From positions 186,001 through 250,000 of the forward strand of contig NZ_PVNG01000004.1 of NCBI RefSeq assembly GCF_003001935.1: a DNA stretch of 64,000 nt. Reading direction: 5' to 3'. This stretch comes from Nonomuraea fuscirosea. GTDB taxonomy: Bacteria > Actinomycetota > Actinomycetes > Streptosporangiales > Streptosporangiaceae. The notes under the pieces are model-generated. The model made no database searches. It saw only the letters and a program-made list of their open reading frames with translations, and was not told the origin of the DNA. Made by a program: the position numbers and the translations under genes. Below are positions 7,591 to 16,337 of this stretch, piece by piece (the first letter of the stretch is position 1; each line of letters opens with the position of its first letter).

Positions 7591-8732
7591 GCTCCCGCCG
7601 CGGCCGGGTGGTTGGCGGCGTCCAGCAGCACGTCGCACAGGGCGTCGGCCGCGTCCAGGCGCCCCAGCCCGGCCGCCGCCTGCCCCATCGCCTGCCGCAG
7701 CCCGGGATCGGCCAGCAGCGGCATCAGCTCGGCCAGCAGCATGTCGCCCGTGGGCCGCGGTTCGAGCAGCGCCCGCGCCGCGCCCGCCGAGGCCAGGTAG
7801 CCGGCGTTCTTGCGCTGCTCGTCACCCCCGGTCGGGATGAGCGGCACCAGCACGGAGGGCTTGCCGATCGCGGTCAGCTCCGACACCGTGCCGGCCCCGC
7901 TGCGCGAGATCACCACGTCGGCCGCGGCGAACAGGTCGGCCAGCTCCTCGCCCACGTAGGGCACCGGATGGTAGCGGTCGGCCAGGTCAGGCGGCAGCGG
8001 CACCGCCCGCATCTCGTCGATCAGCGCGGGCCCGCACTGGTGCACGATCTGCGCGTGCTGCAGCAGCCGGGGCAGGATCTCCGCGATCAGCGTGTTGATC
8101 TGCCTGCTGCCCTGCGCGCCGCCCGTCACGTAGATCAGCGGCACCTCGAACGTCAGCCCGAACAGGTCGTAGGCCGCCGCCCGGTTGCCCTGCAGCAGCG
8201 CGGGCCTGATCGGGTTTCCGGTCACCACGGCCTTCGGCCGGGCCGAGGCGGGCAGGTAGTCGAGCGACGACTCGTGGGACAGCGCGATCCTGGTCGCCAG
8301 CCTGGCCAGGATGCGGTTGGCCAGCCCCACCACCGTGGTCTGCTCGTGCATCACCAGCGGCCGGCGGATCAGCTTGGCCGCCACCCCGATGGGGACCGCC
8401 ACGTAGCCCCCCGTCGACAGCACCACGTCGGGCAGGTAGCGGGCGGCGTGCCCGACCGCCTGGAACACCCCCACCGGGATGCGGAAGACGTCGGCGATGT
8501 TGGTGCCCAGCTCTTTCAGGTTGGGGCGGCGGCGCAGCTTTCCCGTGGTGATCGCCTTGAACGGGATGCCGTGCTCGGCGGTGATCCGCGCCTCCAGGCC
8601 GCTGGCCGTGCCCACCCAGAGCACGTCGTGCGGCACCTGACGTCGCTGGACGGCCGACAGGGTCGTCAGGGCCGGATAGGTGTGACCACCGGTGCCGCCG
8701 CCGGTGATCAGCAGTCGCAGGGTTCGTGACAT
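7575..8732 (-). CDS. MurG-like GT28 glycosyltransferase
   Basis: The 385-residue protein has the GT-B fold signature of MurG: N-terminal LLITGGGTGGHTYPALT, GTASGLEARI, STGGYVAVPIGVAAKL, VMHEQTTVVGLANR and GNPIRP. The C-terminal sugar-nucleotide half carries VTGGAQGSRQIN, ISRSGAGTVSELTAIGKPSVLVPL and DEQRKNAGYLA. MurG adds GlcNAc to lipid I at the inner face of the membrane. The usual copy lies in the cell-division (dcw) cluster, and none of those genes are here, so this looks like a second, specialised copy. The start is the ATG at 8732, 4 bp after the formylglycine-enzyme gene. A GTG at 8753 in the same frame is possible. Its sugar donor and acceptor remain open. Confidence 0.85.
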   Translation of the reverse strand: MSRTLRLLITGGGTGGHTYPALTTLSAVQRRQVPHDVLWVGTASGLEARITAEHGIPFKAITTGKLRRRPNLKELGTNIADVFRIPVGVFQAVGHAARYLPDVVLSTGGYVAVPIGVAAKLIRRPLVMHEQTTVVGLANRILARLATRIALSHESSLDYLPASARPKAVVTGNPIRPALLQGNRAAAYDLFGLTFEVPLIYVTGGAQGSRQINTLIAEILPRLLQHAQIVHQCGPALIDEMRAVPLPPDLADRYHPVPYVGEELADLFAAADVVISRSGAGTVSELTAIGKPSVLVPLIPTGGDEQRKNAGYLASAGAARALLEPRPTGDMLLAELMPLLADPGLRQAMGQAAAGLGRLDAADALCDVLLDAANHPAAAGAHGSR

Positions 8733-8736
8733 GCGA

Positions 8737-9645
8737 TCAGAGTATGGCCGCACAGCGGAACCCCGTGTGCCCGGTCGAGGAGTCCGGCGTGTTCGAGGTG
8801 CGCGCGGCCACCCGGTAGCGGTTGCAGTAGGAGTCGTGGCACATGTACGAGCCGCCGCGGATCACCTTCCCCGGCCCCTGCCCGGGCCCCGTGGGATTGT
8901 CGGCGTACGGCTCCCACTCCGTGCCCCACCAGTCGGCGGTCCACTCCCAGACGTTGCCCGAGACGTTGTAGAGCCCGTAGCCGTTCGGCTGGAACGACTT
9001 GACCGGCATCGTCCCCTTGCTCGGCGCGGACGGGAAGGGGCCCTCCCAGATGTTGCAGCGGCGGCGGCCCTTCGGCGCCAGCTCGTCGCCCCACGGGTAA
9101 CGCCTGCGTTCGAGCCCGCCCCTGGCCGCCGCCTCCCACTCGGCCTCGGTCGGCAGCCGCTTGCCCGCCCAGGTGGCGTACGCGGTGGCGTCGTTCCAGG
9201 AGACGTGGACGACCGGATGGTTCTGGCGGTCGCCGTTGGAGGAGCCGGGGCCCTCCGGCGTCCGCCAGGTGGCCCCCTCCACGCCCGCCCACCAGGGCGC
9301 GCCCGGCACGGTCGCGTCGATCACGCCCGCCCTGGCGAACTGGCGGAACACGAACGACCAGCCGATCCGCTCGGCCTCGGTGACGTAACCGGTGTCCTTC
9401 ACGAACGTGGCGAACTGCGCGTTCGTCACGCACGCCGGATCGATCATGAAGGGGTCGAGCCTGACCTGCCGCACCGGCCCCTCGCCGTCCTCGGGCCGCC
9501 CGTCAGGATCGTCCCCGCCCACGAGGTACGTCCCGCCGGGAACGCGCACCATCCCGCGCGGCGCGGCCCGCCGCGCGGTGATCGTCACGGTCTCCTCGTA
9601 CGGCCCGCCGGAGTCCTCCCTGCTCGGGCCACAACAAGCGCTCAC
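8737..9645 (-). CDS. Formylglycine-generating enzyme (SUMF1/copper-type FGE)
   Basis: From the GTG at 9645 the protein is 302 residues with the full FGE-sulfatase fold. Visible blocks are MVRVPGGTYLVGG, NHPVVHVSWNDATAYATWAG, KRLPTEAEWEAAARGG, YPWGDEL, GNVWEW and RGGSYMCHDSYCNRYRVAART. Cys269 and Cys274 in the last block correspond to the copper-binding catalytic pair of actinobacterial aerobic FGEs. The enzyme oxidises a sulfatase CxPxR cysteine to formylglycine. The N-terminus SACCGPSR resembles a CxPxR target with two cysteines, which is curious. No sulfatase lies in this window. The gene is followed at 4 bp by the MurG-like gene and diverges from a P450. Confidence 0.92.
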   Translation of the reverse strand: MSACCGPSREDSGGPYEETVTITARRAAPRGMVRVPGGTYLVGGDDPDGRPEDGEGPVRQVRLDPFMIDPACVTNAQFATFVKDTGYVTEAERIGWSFVFRQFARAGVIDATVPGAPWWAGVEGATWRTPEGPGSSNGDRQNHPVVHVSWNDATAYATWAGKRLPTEAEWEAAARGGLERRRYPWGDELAPKGRRRCNIWEGPFPSAPSKGTMPVKSFQPNGYGLYNVSGNVWEWTADWWGTEWEPYADNPTGPGQGPGKVIRGGSYMCHDSYCNRYRVAARTSNTPDSSTGHTGFRCAAIL

Positions 9646-9693
9646 CCAACCCCCCAACGTGTCACGACACCAAGGAAGGGTAGTCCCTGTACC

Positions 9694-10968
9694 ATGCCCA
9701 CGATCACACGGCCGGCGCGGGTGACGGCGGCCGAGTCGCTGGCCGTGGCCGCCACGCTGGTTCTGCCGGCCCTGGCGCAGGGGGCCGTGGTGCGGCGGCC
9801 CTCCATGGTGCGCCTGGCCGCCCTGAGCCGCGCCGAGGACCGCGCGATCAGGCTCCTGCGCCGGCTGCGCGCCGCGCACGGCGACGACCCGCTGCTGGTG
9901 CCCGTGCCGGGGCGCGGGTGGGCGATGCTGCCGCTGTCCTCGCGCGACGTGCGCGCGGTGCTGGAAGACCGGGCGTTCAGCCCGGCGAGCGTGGACAAAC
10001 GGGGCGCGCTCGCGCACTTCCAGCCCGACGGCGTGCTGATCACCACCGAACGCGACCTGCGCGACCGCCGCCGCGCCCTGAACGAACAGGTCCTGCACAC
10101 CGGCGGGGTCCCCGTCGCCGGGATCGCCGCCGAGGAGGCCGCCACGCTGCCCCGGCAGGGGACGCTGACCTGGCCGCTCTTCCACGCCGCCCACTGGCGG
10201 CTGGCGCGGCGGGTGGTGCTCGGCGACGGGGCCCGCCGCGACGTGACCCTCACCAGGCAGCTCGACCGGCTGCGCCGCGACGCCAACTGGGCCTGGCTGC
10301 GCGGGCAGCGCACCGACGTGCGCAACGCGTTCCAGCGGCGGCTGGCCGCCCACCTCGCCAGGGCCGAGCCCGGCAGCCTGGCCGGGGAGCTGGCCCGTAC
10401 GGAGGCGGCGGCGGACGTGCACGCCGAGGGGCAGGTGCCGCACTGGCTGTTCGCCTACGACGCCGGCGCCATGGCCGCCTACCGCGCCCTTGCCCTCCTG
10501 ACCACGCCCACGGGCCGCCGGGATCAGGGCTCCCATGATCGCGGCGCGGAGGGGGAGGCGGGGGTGCCGGGGCCCGATCTGCTGCGGGCGGCCGTGCTGG
10601 AGTCCGTGCGGCTCTGGCCCACCACGCTCGCCATCCTGCGCGAGGTCACCGGCCCCAACCCCTGGGACCTCCCGGCGGGCACGACGGTGGTGATCCACAG
10701 CCCGTACGTCAACAGGGAGGAGCCCGGCGGCTCCTACCGGCCCGAGCTGTGGCTCGGCGGCGGCCGGGACACCTGGGCGGGGGTGCCCTTCAGCGGCGGG
10801 TTCGCCCGCTGCCCGGGGGAGGACCTGGTGGTGTCCACCTCGGCCGCGCTGCTGGGCGCGTTCCTGCGCGAGCGCGAGGTCAGGCCGTCGGTCACCCTGG
10901 AGAACCCGATGCCCGTCACGTTCGATCACTTCCGACTGCGTTTCACGATAAAAGCCGCAAAACGGTAG
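9694..10968 (+). CDS. Cytochrome P450 family protein (divergent)
   Basis: This 424-residue protein has the P450 C-terminal signatures: ESVRLWPTT (ExxR), a PELW segment and the heme-ligand loop [12 protein letters not shown] with its Cys. The canonical Arg two residues before the Cys is Ala here. The I-helix region ([17 protein letters not shown]) lacks the usual acidic-Thr pair used for oxygen activation. The N-terminus has a hydrophobic stretch ([16 protein letters not shown]). The ATG at 9694 is preceded by AAGGAAGGG. It starts 48 bp from the divergent FGE gene. It may be an atypical or peroxygenase-like P450, but that is inference. Confidence 0.82.
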   Translation: MPTITRPARVTAAESLAVAATLVLPALAQGAVVRRPSMVRLAALSRAEDRAIRLLRRLRAAHGDDPLLVPVPGRGWAMLPLSSRDVRAVLEDRAFSPASVDKRGALAHFQPDGVLITTERDLRDRRRALNEQVLHTGGVPVAGIAAEEAATLPRQGTLTWPLFHAAHWRLARRVVLGDGARRDVTLTRQLDRLRRDANWAWLRGQRTDVRNAFQRRLAAHLARAEPGSLAGELARTEAAADVHAEGQVPHWLFAYDAGAMAAYRALALLTTPTGRRDQGSHDRGAEGEAGVPGPDLLRAAVLESVRLWPTTLAILREVTGPNPWDLPAGTTVVIHSPYVNREEPGGSYRPELWLGGGRDTWAGVPFSGGFARCPGEDLVVSTSAALLGAFLREREVRPSVTLENPMPVTFDHFRLRFTIKAAKR

Positions 10969-10978
10969 CGTTTTCCGC

Positions 10979-11938
10979 ATGCGACTCGGCGTGCTGGACA
11001 TCGGCTCGAACACCGTCCACTTACTGGTGGTCGACGCCCACCGGGGCGCCCGGCCCATGCCCGCCTACTCCCACAAGGTGGACCTGCGCCTGACCGAGCA
11101 CCTCGACGAGGAGCACCGGCTGGGCGAGCAGGGCGTCGAACGGCTCGGCCGCTTCGTCGAGGAGGCCGTGCACCTCGCCGAGGACAAGGGCGTGGAGGAG
11201 CTGCTGGCCTTCGCCACCTCAGCCGTGCGCGAGGCGGCCAACGGCGAGCAGGTCCTCGCCCGGATCGACGAGCGCTGCGGCGTGCACATCGAGGTGCTGT
11301 CCGGGCGCGACGAGGCCCGGCTGACGTTCCTGGCCGTGCGGCGCTGGTTCGGCTGGTCGTCGGGGCGGCTGCTCGCCTTCGACATCGGCGGCGGCTCGCT
11401 GGAGATCGCCGCCGGCGTGGACGAGGAGCCCGACGCGGCGGTGTCGCTGCCGCTGGGCGCGGGACGCCTCACCCGCGACTGGTTCACCGGCGACCCGCCG
11501 CCCGCGGACGAGGTGCGCAAGCTGCGCAGGCACGTACGCGCCGAGATCGCCCGCAACGTCGGCGACATCGCGAGATACGGCGTGCCCGACCGCGCGGTCG
11601 CCACCTCCAAGACCTTCAAGCAGCTGGCCAGGATCGCCGGCGCGGCGCCCTCCAGCGACGGCCCGTACGTCTCCCGCTCGCTGTCCCGCCAGGACATGGC
11701 CGACTGGGCCGGCAAGCTCACCACGATGGGCTCCGCCGAGCGGGCCCGGCTGTCGGGCGTGTCGGAGGGGCGGGCGGCGCAACTGGCCGCGGGGGCGCTG
11801 GTCGCGGACGCGGCCATGGACCTGTTCGAGGTGGACCGGCTGGAGGTGTGCCCGTGGGCGCTGCGCGAGGGAGTCATCCTGCGCCGGCTCGACGTGCTGC
11901 CCGGCCGGCTCGACCAGCGCGACGGCGGGACGGAGTAA
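10979..11938 (+). CDS. Ppx/GppA family exopolyphosphatase
   Basis: This 319-residue member of the sugar-kinase/Hsp70/actin ATPase fold shows phosphate-1 motif [12 protein letters not shown] at the N-terminus, the middle motif [12 protein letters not shown], and phosphate-2 motif [13 protein letters not shown]. The family hydrolyses polyphosphate or pppGpp, and the short single-module length matches actinobacterial Ppx proteins. It starts 10 bp after the P450 stop, so it may be co-transcribed with it, and it precedes a small membrane protein gene. Actinobacteria often encode two such proteins, and which role this one plays cannot be decided. Confidence 0.9.
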   Translation: MRLGVLDIGSNTVHLLVVDAHRGARPMPAYSHKVDLRLTEHLDEEHRLGEQGVERLGRFVEEAVHLAEDKGVEELLAFATSAVREAANGEQVLARIDERCGVHIEVLSGRDEARLTFLAVRRWFGWSSGRLLAFDIGGGSLEIAAGVDEEPDAAVSLPLGAGRLTRDWFTGDPPPADEVRKLRRHVRAEIARNVGDIARYGVPDRAVATSKTFKQLARIAGAAPSSDGPYVSRSLSRQDMADWAGKLTTMGSAERARLSGVSEGRAAQLAAGALVADAAMDLFEVDRLEVCPWALREGVILRRLDVLPGRLDQRDGGTE

Positions 11939-11978
11939 GCCCGATCTATCCCTCTTCGCTGGCATGAACTACTGGTGA

Positions 11979-12353
11979 GTGGGCATTTCACGCCGAATGA
12001 TGACACTGCTCGGCGCGCTCGGGACCCTGGCGGTCGTCCTCCTCCTCATCGTCCTCGCGGTGCTGCTCATCGCGGGCGTCTCGATGGTCGTCCTGCTGGT
12101 GATGGCGGCCTCGCTGACCCGCTGGAAGGGGTGGTGGAACCGGCTGACCCGGCGCGACCCGGCCACAGGGGAGGCGGAGCCGGAGCCCGAGACGGCCGCC
12201 GGGGAGGCGGAGCCCGAGACGGCCGCCGGGGAGGAGGAGCCCGAGACGGCCGCCGGGGAGGCGGAGCGGGAGCCCGGAACGAGGCCCGGCGAGGAGACGG
12301 CACCCACAGGGCTGCGGATGGAGCTGAGCGGAGCCCGGAACTCCCGGTCATGA
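11979..12353 (+). CDS. Small membrane protein with acidic tandem-repeat tail
   Basis: This 124-residue protein is not recognised. It has one long hydrophobic stretch (about residues 8-45, enough for one or two passes) and a basic Trp-rich junction (RWKGWWNRLTRR). An acidic tail follows, built of GEAEPETAA repeats encoded by 27-bp DNA units. The basic residues after the membrane part suggest a cytoplasmic tail. The start may be the GTG at 11979 or an ATG at 11997. It follows the exopolyphosphatase gene by 40 bp, and a hairpin 12 bp after its stop probably ends the transcript. Confidence 0.65.
   Translation: MGISRRMMTLLGALGTLAVVLLLIVLAVLLIAGVSMVVLLVMAASLTRWKGWWNRLTRRDPATGEAEPEPETAAGEAEPETAAGEEEPETAAGEAEREPGTRPGEETAPTGLRMELSGARNSRS
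12168..12270. repeat. 27-bp in-frame tandem repeat
   Basis: Two clean copies (12201-12227 and 12228-12254) differ by one base. They are flanked by a longer variant on the left and a partial copy on the right. The unit encodes GEAEPETAA in the tail of the small membrane protein. Confidence 0.85.
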
Positions 12354-12365
12354 GGCGGTCATGAG

Positions 12366-12389
12366 GGTGGTGCGGGTCTCCGCACCACC
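12366..12389 (+). terminator. Hairpin terminator after the small membrane protein
   Basis: A perfect 10-bp stem (GGTGGTGCGG / CCGCACCACC) with a 4-nt loop lies 12 bp downstream of the stop codon. No T-run follows, as is usual for high-GC actinobacterial terminators. The 150 bp from here to the next gene show nothing else I can name. Confidence 0.7.
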
Positions 12390-12539
12390 ACGGGGCGGTG
12401 CGGCGTCCCGGGGCCGGCACGGCCGTGGGGGCGCGGGCCGGCGGGGCTTACGCAGTCCGGGCGCCGGACGCTCGTGCGGCCTGAGCCCGGATGCCGCCCG
12501 CCAAGGGCCTGAAGTGGTCGCCTGATGCCTAGGAGGCGC

Positions 12540-12971
12540 CTAGGTGGTCATCAGCTGCTGCCCGGCCGCCCCCGGCGCGTACCGCAGGCGTTTCTCCAGG
12601 CAGACCACCGCTCCGTGTTCTCTTCTGTTGGTGAATCGGATGTCGTCGGCGAGCGCGCGCATGATCTGCAGCCCGCGTCCGTGCTCGGAGCCGGGCTCGG
12701 GCGCGGACACCTTCTCGGCGTCGAACCCGTCGCCGGTGTCGACCACCCTGATCACGCACAGGTGGTCGTGCACCGACGCGCTGACCGTGTAGTCGTCGCT
12801 CGGCGCCGCGTGCTTGATCACGTTCGAGCACGCCTCGGTGAGCATGAGTTCGATGTCGTCGCGGACCTGTGGCTCGACGCCGAGCGACCGCAGCGTGCCG
12901 TCCAGCATCTGCCTGATGAGCGGGACGCTCGCCGCATCCCTGGGCAGTCGGAGCGCCATCGTAGCCTCCAC
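12540..12971 (-). CDS. RsbW-like anti-sigma regulatory ATPase (HATPase_c_2)
   Basis: This is a 143-residue single-domain GHKL ATPase of the RsbW/SpoIIAB type. It has the N box ELMLTEACSNVIKHA, a VVDTGDGFD block and the G box SEHGRGLQIMRALADDI. Such proteins bind sigma factors or anti-anti-sigma proteins and act as serine kinases in partner-switching circuits, often with the SpoIIE-type phosphatases found elsewhere in this window. Two starts are plausible: the GTG at 12971 with AAGGAGG four bases upstream, and an ATG at 12959 with its own GGAGG. No sigma factor or antagonist is adjacent. Confidence 0.88.
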   Translation of the reverse strand: MEATMALRLPRDAASVPLIRQMLDGTLRSLGVEPQVRDDIELMLTEACSNVIKHAAPSDDYTVSASVHDHLCVIRVVDTGDGFDAEKVSAPEPGSEHGRGLQIMRALADDIRFTNRREHGAVVCLEKRLRYAPGAAGQQLMTT

Positions 12972-13034
12972 CGCACCTCCTTACGTCCGGATGCGTGCGG
13001 TGCTCCTGCCCTCAAACCCCTGCGGCAATCGTCC

Positions 13035-13604
13035 TCAGCGATCGGGGGCCCCGGAGCCGGCGGGCTCCAGCAGGCGGAAGGCCACCTCCAGGCAGGCTTT
13101 GTGGATCTCGTCCTCGGACAGCTCGCCCTCCTTCAGCAGCCACTTGCCCGCGTGCATGGCGAACAGCGCCAGCGAGTGGCTGACCCGCTCGGCGGGGGTG
13201 GCGTCCGGCTCGCTGATCTGCGAGGTCAGCTCGATCATCCGCTCGCGGATCCTGATCAGCGTGGGATGGTCGCGCAGCGCGGTCTGGTTGCGCTCCATGA
13301 ATCTGGAGATCCCGAGGTGCCGCTCGCTCCTGACGCTCTCCGCGTAGCGCGTGACCAGCTCACGGCGCATCTCCGGCGTCCGCGGCCGGCTCCTGACCCA
13401 CTCGAGCAGCTCCTCCAGCTCCTCCAGGCGCTTGTCGACCAGGCTCGCCACGATGTCGTCCTTGGTCTTGAAGTGGTAGTAGAGCGCGGCCTTCGTCACC
13501 CCGAGCTCCTCGGCGATCTCCCGCAGCGAGGTCGCCTCGTATCCCTGCTCGGTGAAGAGCCTCAGTGCGATCTCCTGGATCCGGGTTCGCGTGTCTTCCC
13601 GCAC
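13035..13604 (-). CDS. TetR-family repressor of the adjacent efflux pump
   Basis: From the GTG at 13604 this is a 189-residue TetR regulator. The N-terminal helix-turn-helix is TRIQEIALRLFTEQGYEATS followed by LREIAEELGVTKAALYYHF and KTKDDI. The C-terminal half is a helical ligand-binding domain. The GTG is preceded by AAAAGG at good spacing. A TTG at 13634 in the same frame would place the start inside the operator, so I prefer the GTG. It is divergent from the DHA2 transporter with a strong palindrome between them, the usual layout of a drug-sensing repressor and its pump. Confidence 0.92.
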   Translation of the reverse strand: MREDTRTRIQEIALRLFTEQGYEATSLREIAEELGVTKAALYYHFKTKDDIVASLVDKRLEELEELLEWVRSRPRTPEMRRELVTRYAESVRSERHLGISRFMERNQTALRDHPTLIRIRERMIELTSQISEPDATPAERVSHSLALFAMHAGKWLLKEGELSEDEIHKACLEVAFRLLEPAGSGAPDR

Positions 13605-13625
13605 TTCGCACCTTTTCGACTTGAC

Positions 13626-13676
13626 GGCCGGCAAGTAAGTATCTACATTCTACGCTTGCCGGTCGGCAAGTAAGTA
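13626..13676. promoter_or_regulatory. TetR operator region
   Basis: A palindrome CTTGCCG-GT-CGGCAAG lies at 13655-13670. The half-site GGCCGGCAAGTAAGTA at 13627-13642 is repeated with one mismatch at 13661-13676. The elements sit between the divergent TetR and transporter genes, so one bound repressor could control both. Confidence 0.8.
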
Positions 13677-13693
13677 CAGGGACACGGGGGTGT

Positions 13694-15271
13694 GTGGTGG
13701 CGGAAACAGTCGGACGACGCCGCGAGGTCATGGTCGTCCTGCCCGGCTTAATGCTGGCGATGGTCCTGGCCATGCTGGACAACATGATCGTGGGCACGGC
13801 CATGCCGCGCATCGTGGGCGAGCTCGGCGGGCTGACCCACCTGTCCTGGGTCGTGACCGCGTACGTGCTCGGCACCACCGTCTCGACCCCGATCTGGGGC
13901 AAGATCGGCGACCTGTACGGGCGCAAGAACATCTTCATCATCTCGGTCGTCATCTTCATGGCCGGCTCCGCCCTCTGCGGCATGGCCGGCTCGGACCTGC
14001 TCGGCGGCCCCGACGGCGGCATGGCCGAGCTCATCGCCTTCCGCGCCGTGCAGGGCCTGGGCGCCGGCGGCCTGATGGTCAACGTCATGGCCATCATCGG
14101 CGACCTCGTCCCGCCCCGCGAGCGCGGCCAGTACCAGGGCATCATGGCCGGCGTCATGTCGCTGGCGATGTTCGCCGGCCCCCTGGTCGGCGGCTTCATC
14201 ACCGACCACCTCGACTGGCGCTGGGCCTTCTACGTGAACCTCCCGGTCGGCGCGGTCGCGCTCGTCCTGCTGGTGCTGACGCTGCGCCTGCCGCGGGTGG
14301 AGCGCGGCGACGTGCGCATCGACTGGGCGGGCGCGGGCCTGCTCTCGGTGAGCATCACCGCGATGGTGCTCATCACCACCTGGGGCGGCAACGAGTACGC
14401 CTGGAGCTCCTGGCAGATCCTCGGCCTGGCGGCGCTCGCGGTCCTCACACTCGTGCTCTTCATCATGGTCGAGCGCAAGGTCGCCGAGCCGATCATGCCG
14501 CTGCAGCTGTTCCGCAACCGCAACTTCACCCTCATCTCGGCCATCGGCTTCCTGCTCGGCTTCGCCATGTTCGGCGCGATCAACTTCCTGCCGCTGTTCC
14601 AGCAGATGGTGCAGGGCGCCACGGCCACCAACTCCGGCCTGCTGCTGCTGCCCATGATGGGCGCGGCCATGGTCGTGTCGCTCTTCGTGGGCAGGGCCAT
14701 CACCAGCACGGGGAAGTACAAGATCTACCCGGTGATCGGCGGCGTGGGCATGGCCGCAGGCATGGGGCTGCTGTCCACCATGGGCGTCACCACCCCGTCC
14801 TGGACGACCGGCGTGTTCATCGCGGTGCTCGGGATCGGCATGGGCTTCCTCATGCAGACCACGATGCTCATCGCGCAGAACAGCGTCGAGCAGCGGGACC
14901 TGGGCGTCGCCAGCAGCGCCTCCACGTTCTTCCGGTCGATCGGCGGCTCGTTCGGCGTCTCGCTGTTCGGGGCGATCTTCAACAACCACCTGCTGTCGGA
15001 GCTGACCGGGCGGTTCGGCCCCGAGGCGGCGGAGCGCATGGCGACGGCGGGCGCCCGGATGGACCCGGCGGCCGTCGCGCAGATGCCGGCCCAGACGCGC
15101 ACGGGGCTGCTGGAGTCGCTGGCCGCCTCGATCTCCGGGGTGTTCTGGTGGGCCATCGCGTTCGCGGTCGTCGTGCCGGTGCTGGCGGCGTTCATCAAGG
15201 AGATCCCGCTGCGCGGCGCCGTCCCGGTGGACGCCTCGGAGGACAGGACGGTCGCCCCCGCGGCGGGCTGA
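13694..15271 (+). CDS. DHA2-family (EmrB/QacA) 14-TM MFS drug exporter
   Basis: This 525-residue major facilitator has about 14 hydrophobic segments. Family motifs include LDNMIVGTAMPRIVGELGG in helix 1, GKIGDLYGRKNIFI (motif A) after helix 2, and AVQGLGAGGLMV (motif B). Proton-driven export of hydrophobic drugs is typical of this family. The start is one of two adjacent GTG codons (13694 or 13697). It is divergent from its probable TetR repressor. An 11-bp direct repeat containing the stop codon recurs 35 bp downstream. Confidence 0.93.
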   Translation: MVAETVGRRREVMVVLPGLMLAMVLAMLDNMIVGTAMPRIVGELGGLTHLSWVVTAYVLGTTVSTPIWGKIGDLYGRKNIFIISVVIFMAGSALCGMAGSDLLGGPDGGMAELIAFRAVQGLGAGGLMVNVMAIIGDLVPPRERGQYQGIMAGVMSLAMFAGPLVGGFITDHLDWRWAFYVNLPVGAVALVLLVLTLRLPRVERGDVRIDWAGAGLLSVSITAMVLITTWGGNEYAWSSWQILGLAALAVLTLVLFIMVERKVAEPIMPLQLFRNRNFTLISAIGFLLGFAMFGAINFLPLFQQMVQGATATNSGLLLLPMMGAAMVVSLFVGRAITSTGKYKIYPVIGGVGMAAGMGLLSTMGVTTPSWTTGVFIAVLGIGMGFLMQTTMLIAQNSVEQRDLGVASSASTFFRSIGGSFGVSLFGAIFNNHLLSELTGRFGPEAAERMATAGARMDPAAVAQMPAQTRTGLLESLAASISGVFWWAIAFAVVVPVLAAFIKEIPLRGAVPVDASEDRTVAPAAG

Positions 15272-15381
15272 CGGCGGTCGGACGGCCCGTCGGGCAGGCG
15301 GGCTGACCTCGCCCCGTACAGGAGGAAAGGCCGGCGGAAAACGGGAGGCGCGCGGCGGCGGGGGCGGGGACAATCCCTCCC

Positions 15382-16311
15382 ATGCACACCATCAGCCGGC
15401 CGCGGCCCGACGACGCCGGGGCCATCCACGAGCTCGTCGCCGCCAGCGACACCGCGGTGATCGGGGCATCGGACTCGACGCTCGAGGACATCGCGGACGA
15501 CCTCGTCGAGCCCGGCTTCGACCTCGACCGGGACGCCTGGCTGGCCCGCGACCCCGGCGGCCGGCTCGACGGCTGGGCCTGGGTGGTCCGCAACGGCGAG
15601 AGCGACCTGGTCGACGTCGAGGTGATCGTCCGGCCCGGCGTGAGCGGGCTGGAGGAGCGGCTGTGGGAGGCCGTGCTGGCCCGCGCGGCCGAGCACCGGA
15701 CGGACGGCGGTCTCGACGCCGTCACCCTGCACGTCGGCGTCTACCGCGCCGACGAGGCCAAGCGGGCGCGGATGCGGGAGCGGGGCTTCGAGCCGGGCAC
15801 CAGCTACCACCGCATGCGCATCGACCATGACGGGCCGCTGGAGCCGCCCGCCGCGCCGCCCGGGCTGACGCTGCACTCGGGGCTGGACGAGCAGGTGCGC
15901 CGCGAAGGGCACCGCGTCTACCAGGAGGGCTTCGCCGAGCACTTCGGCTTCGTGGCGACGCCCTACGAGCGGTGGCACGAGCGCAGGGAGGCCATGAGCG
16001 TCACCGACTGGAGCCGGCTGGCGCTCGCCCGGATCGACGGCCGCCCGGCCGGGGTGGTGATCGGCAACGACGCGTTCCTGAGCGACGAGGGCTGCGGCTA
16101 CGTGGCCACGCTGGCCGTCCTGCCCGAGTTCAGGGGCAGGGGCCTCGGCAGGTTCCTGCTGCGGCACGCCTTCGCCGCCGACGCCGCCGCCGGCCGCAAG
16201 GGCACGATCCTGCACGTCGACTCCAACAACACCACCCCGGCGCTGGGTCTGTACGAGTCGGCGGGCATGCGCCGGATCATGGCCATCGACGTCTGGCGCC
16301 GCCGCCTGTGA
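15382..16311 (+). CDS. Tandem-GNAT acetyltransferase
   Basis: This 309-residue protein consists of two GNAT folds. The N-terminal copy (about residues 1-145) is degenerate at the acetyl-CoA site. The C-terminal copy has the pantetheine-binding motif VLPEFRGRGLGRFLLRHAF and the late NNTTPALGLYESAGMRR element typical of active GNATs. The arrangement resembles mycothiol synthase MshD and other actinobacterial tandem GNATs, but sequence blocks specific to MshD are not obvious. The ATG at 15382 fits the spacing after the exporter gene. The substrate is unknown. Confidence 0.85.
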   Translation: MHTISRPRPDDAGAIHELVAASDTAVIGASDSTLEDIADDLVEPGFDLDRDAWLARDPGGRLDGWAWVVRNGESDLVDVEVIVRPGVSGLEERLWEAVLARAAEHRTDGGLDAVTLHVGVYRADEAKRARMRERGFEPGTSYHRMRIDHDGPLEPPAAPPGLTLHSGLDEQVRREGHRVYQEGFAEHFGFVATPYERWHERREAMSVTDWSRLALARIDGRPAGVVIGNDAFLSDEGCGYVATLAVLPEFRGRGLGRFLLRHAFAADAAAGRKGTILHVDSNNTTPALGLYESAGMRRIMAIDVWRRRL

Positions 16312-16337
16312 CCTGGCCCCGATGCCGGGCCCGGAGA

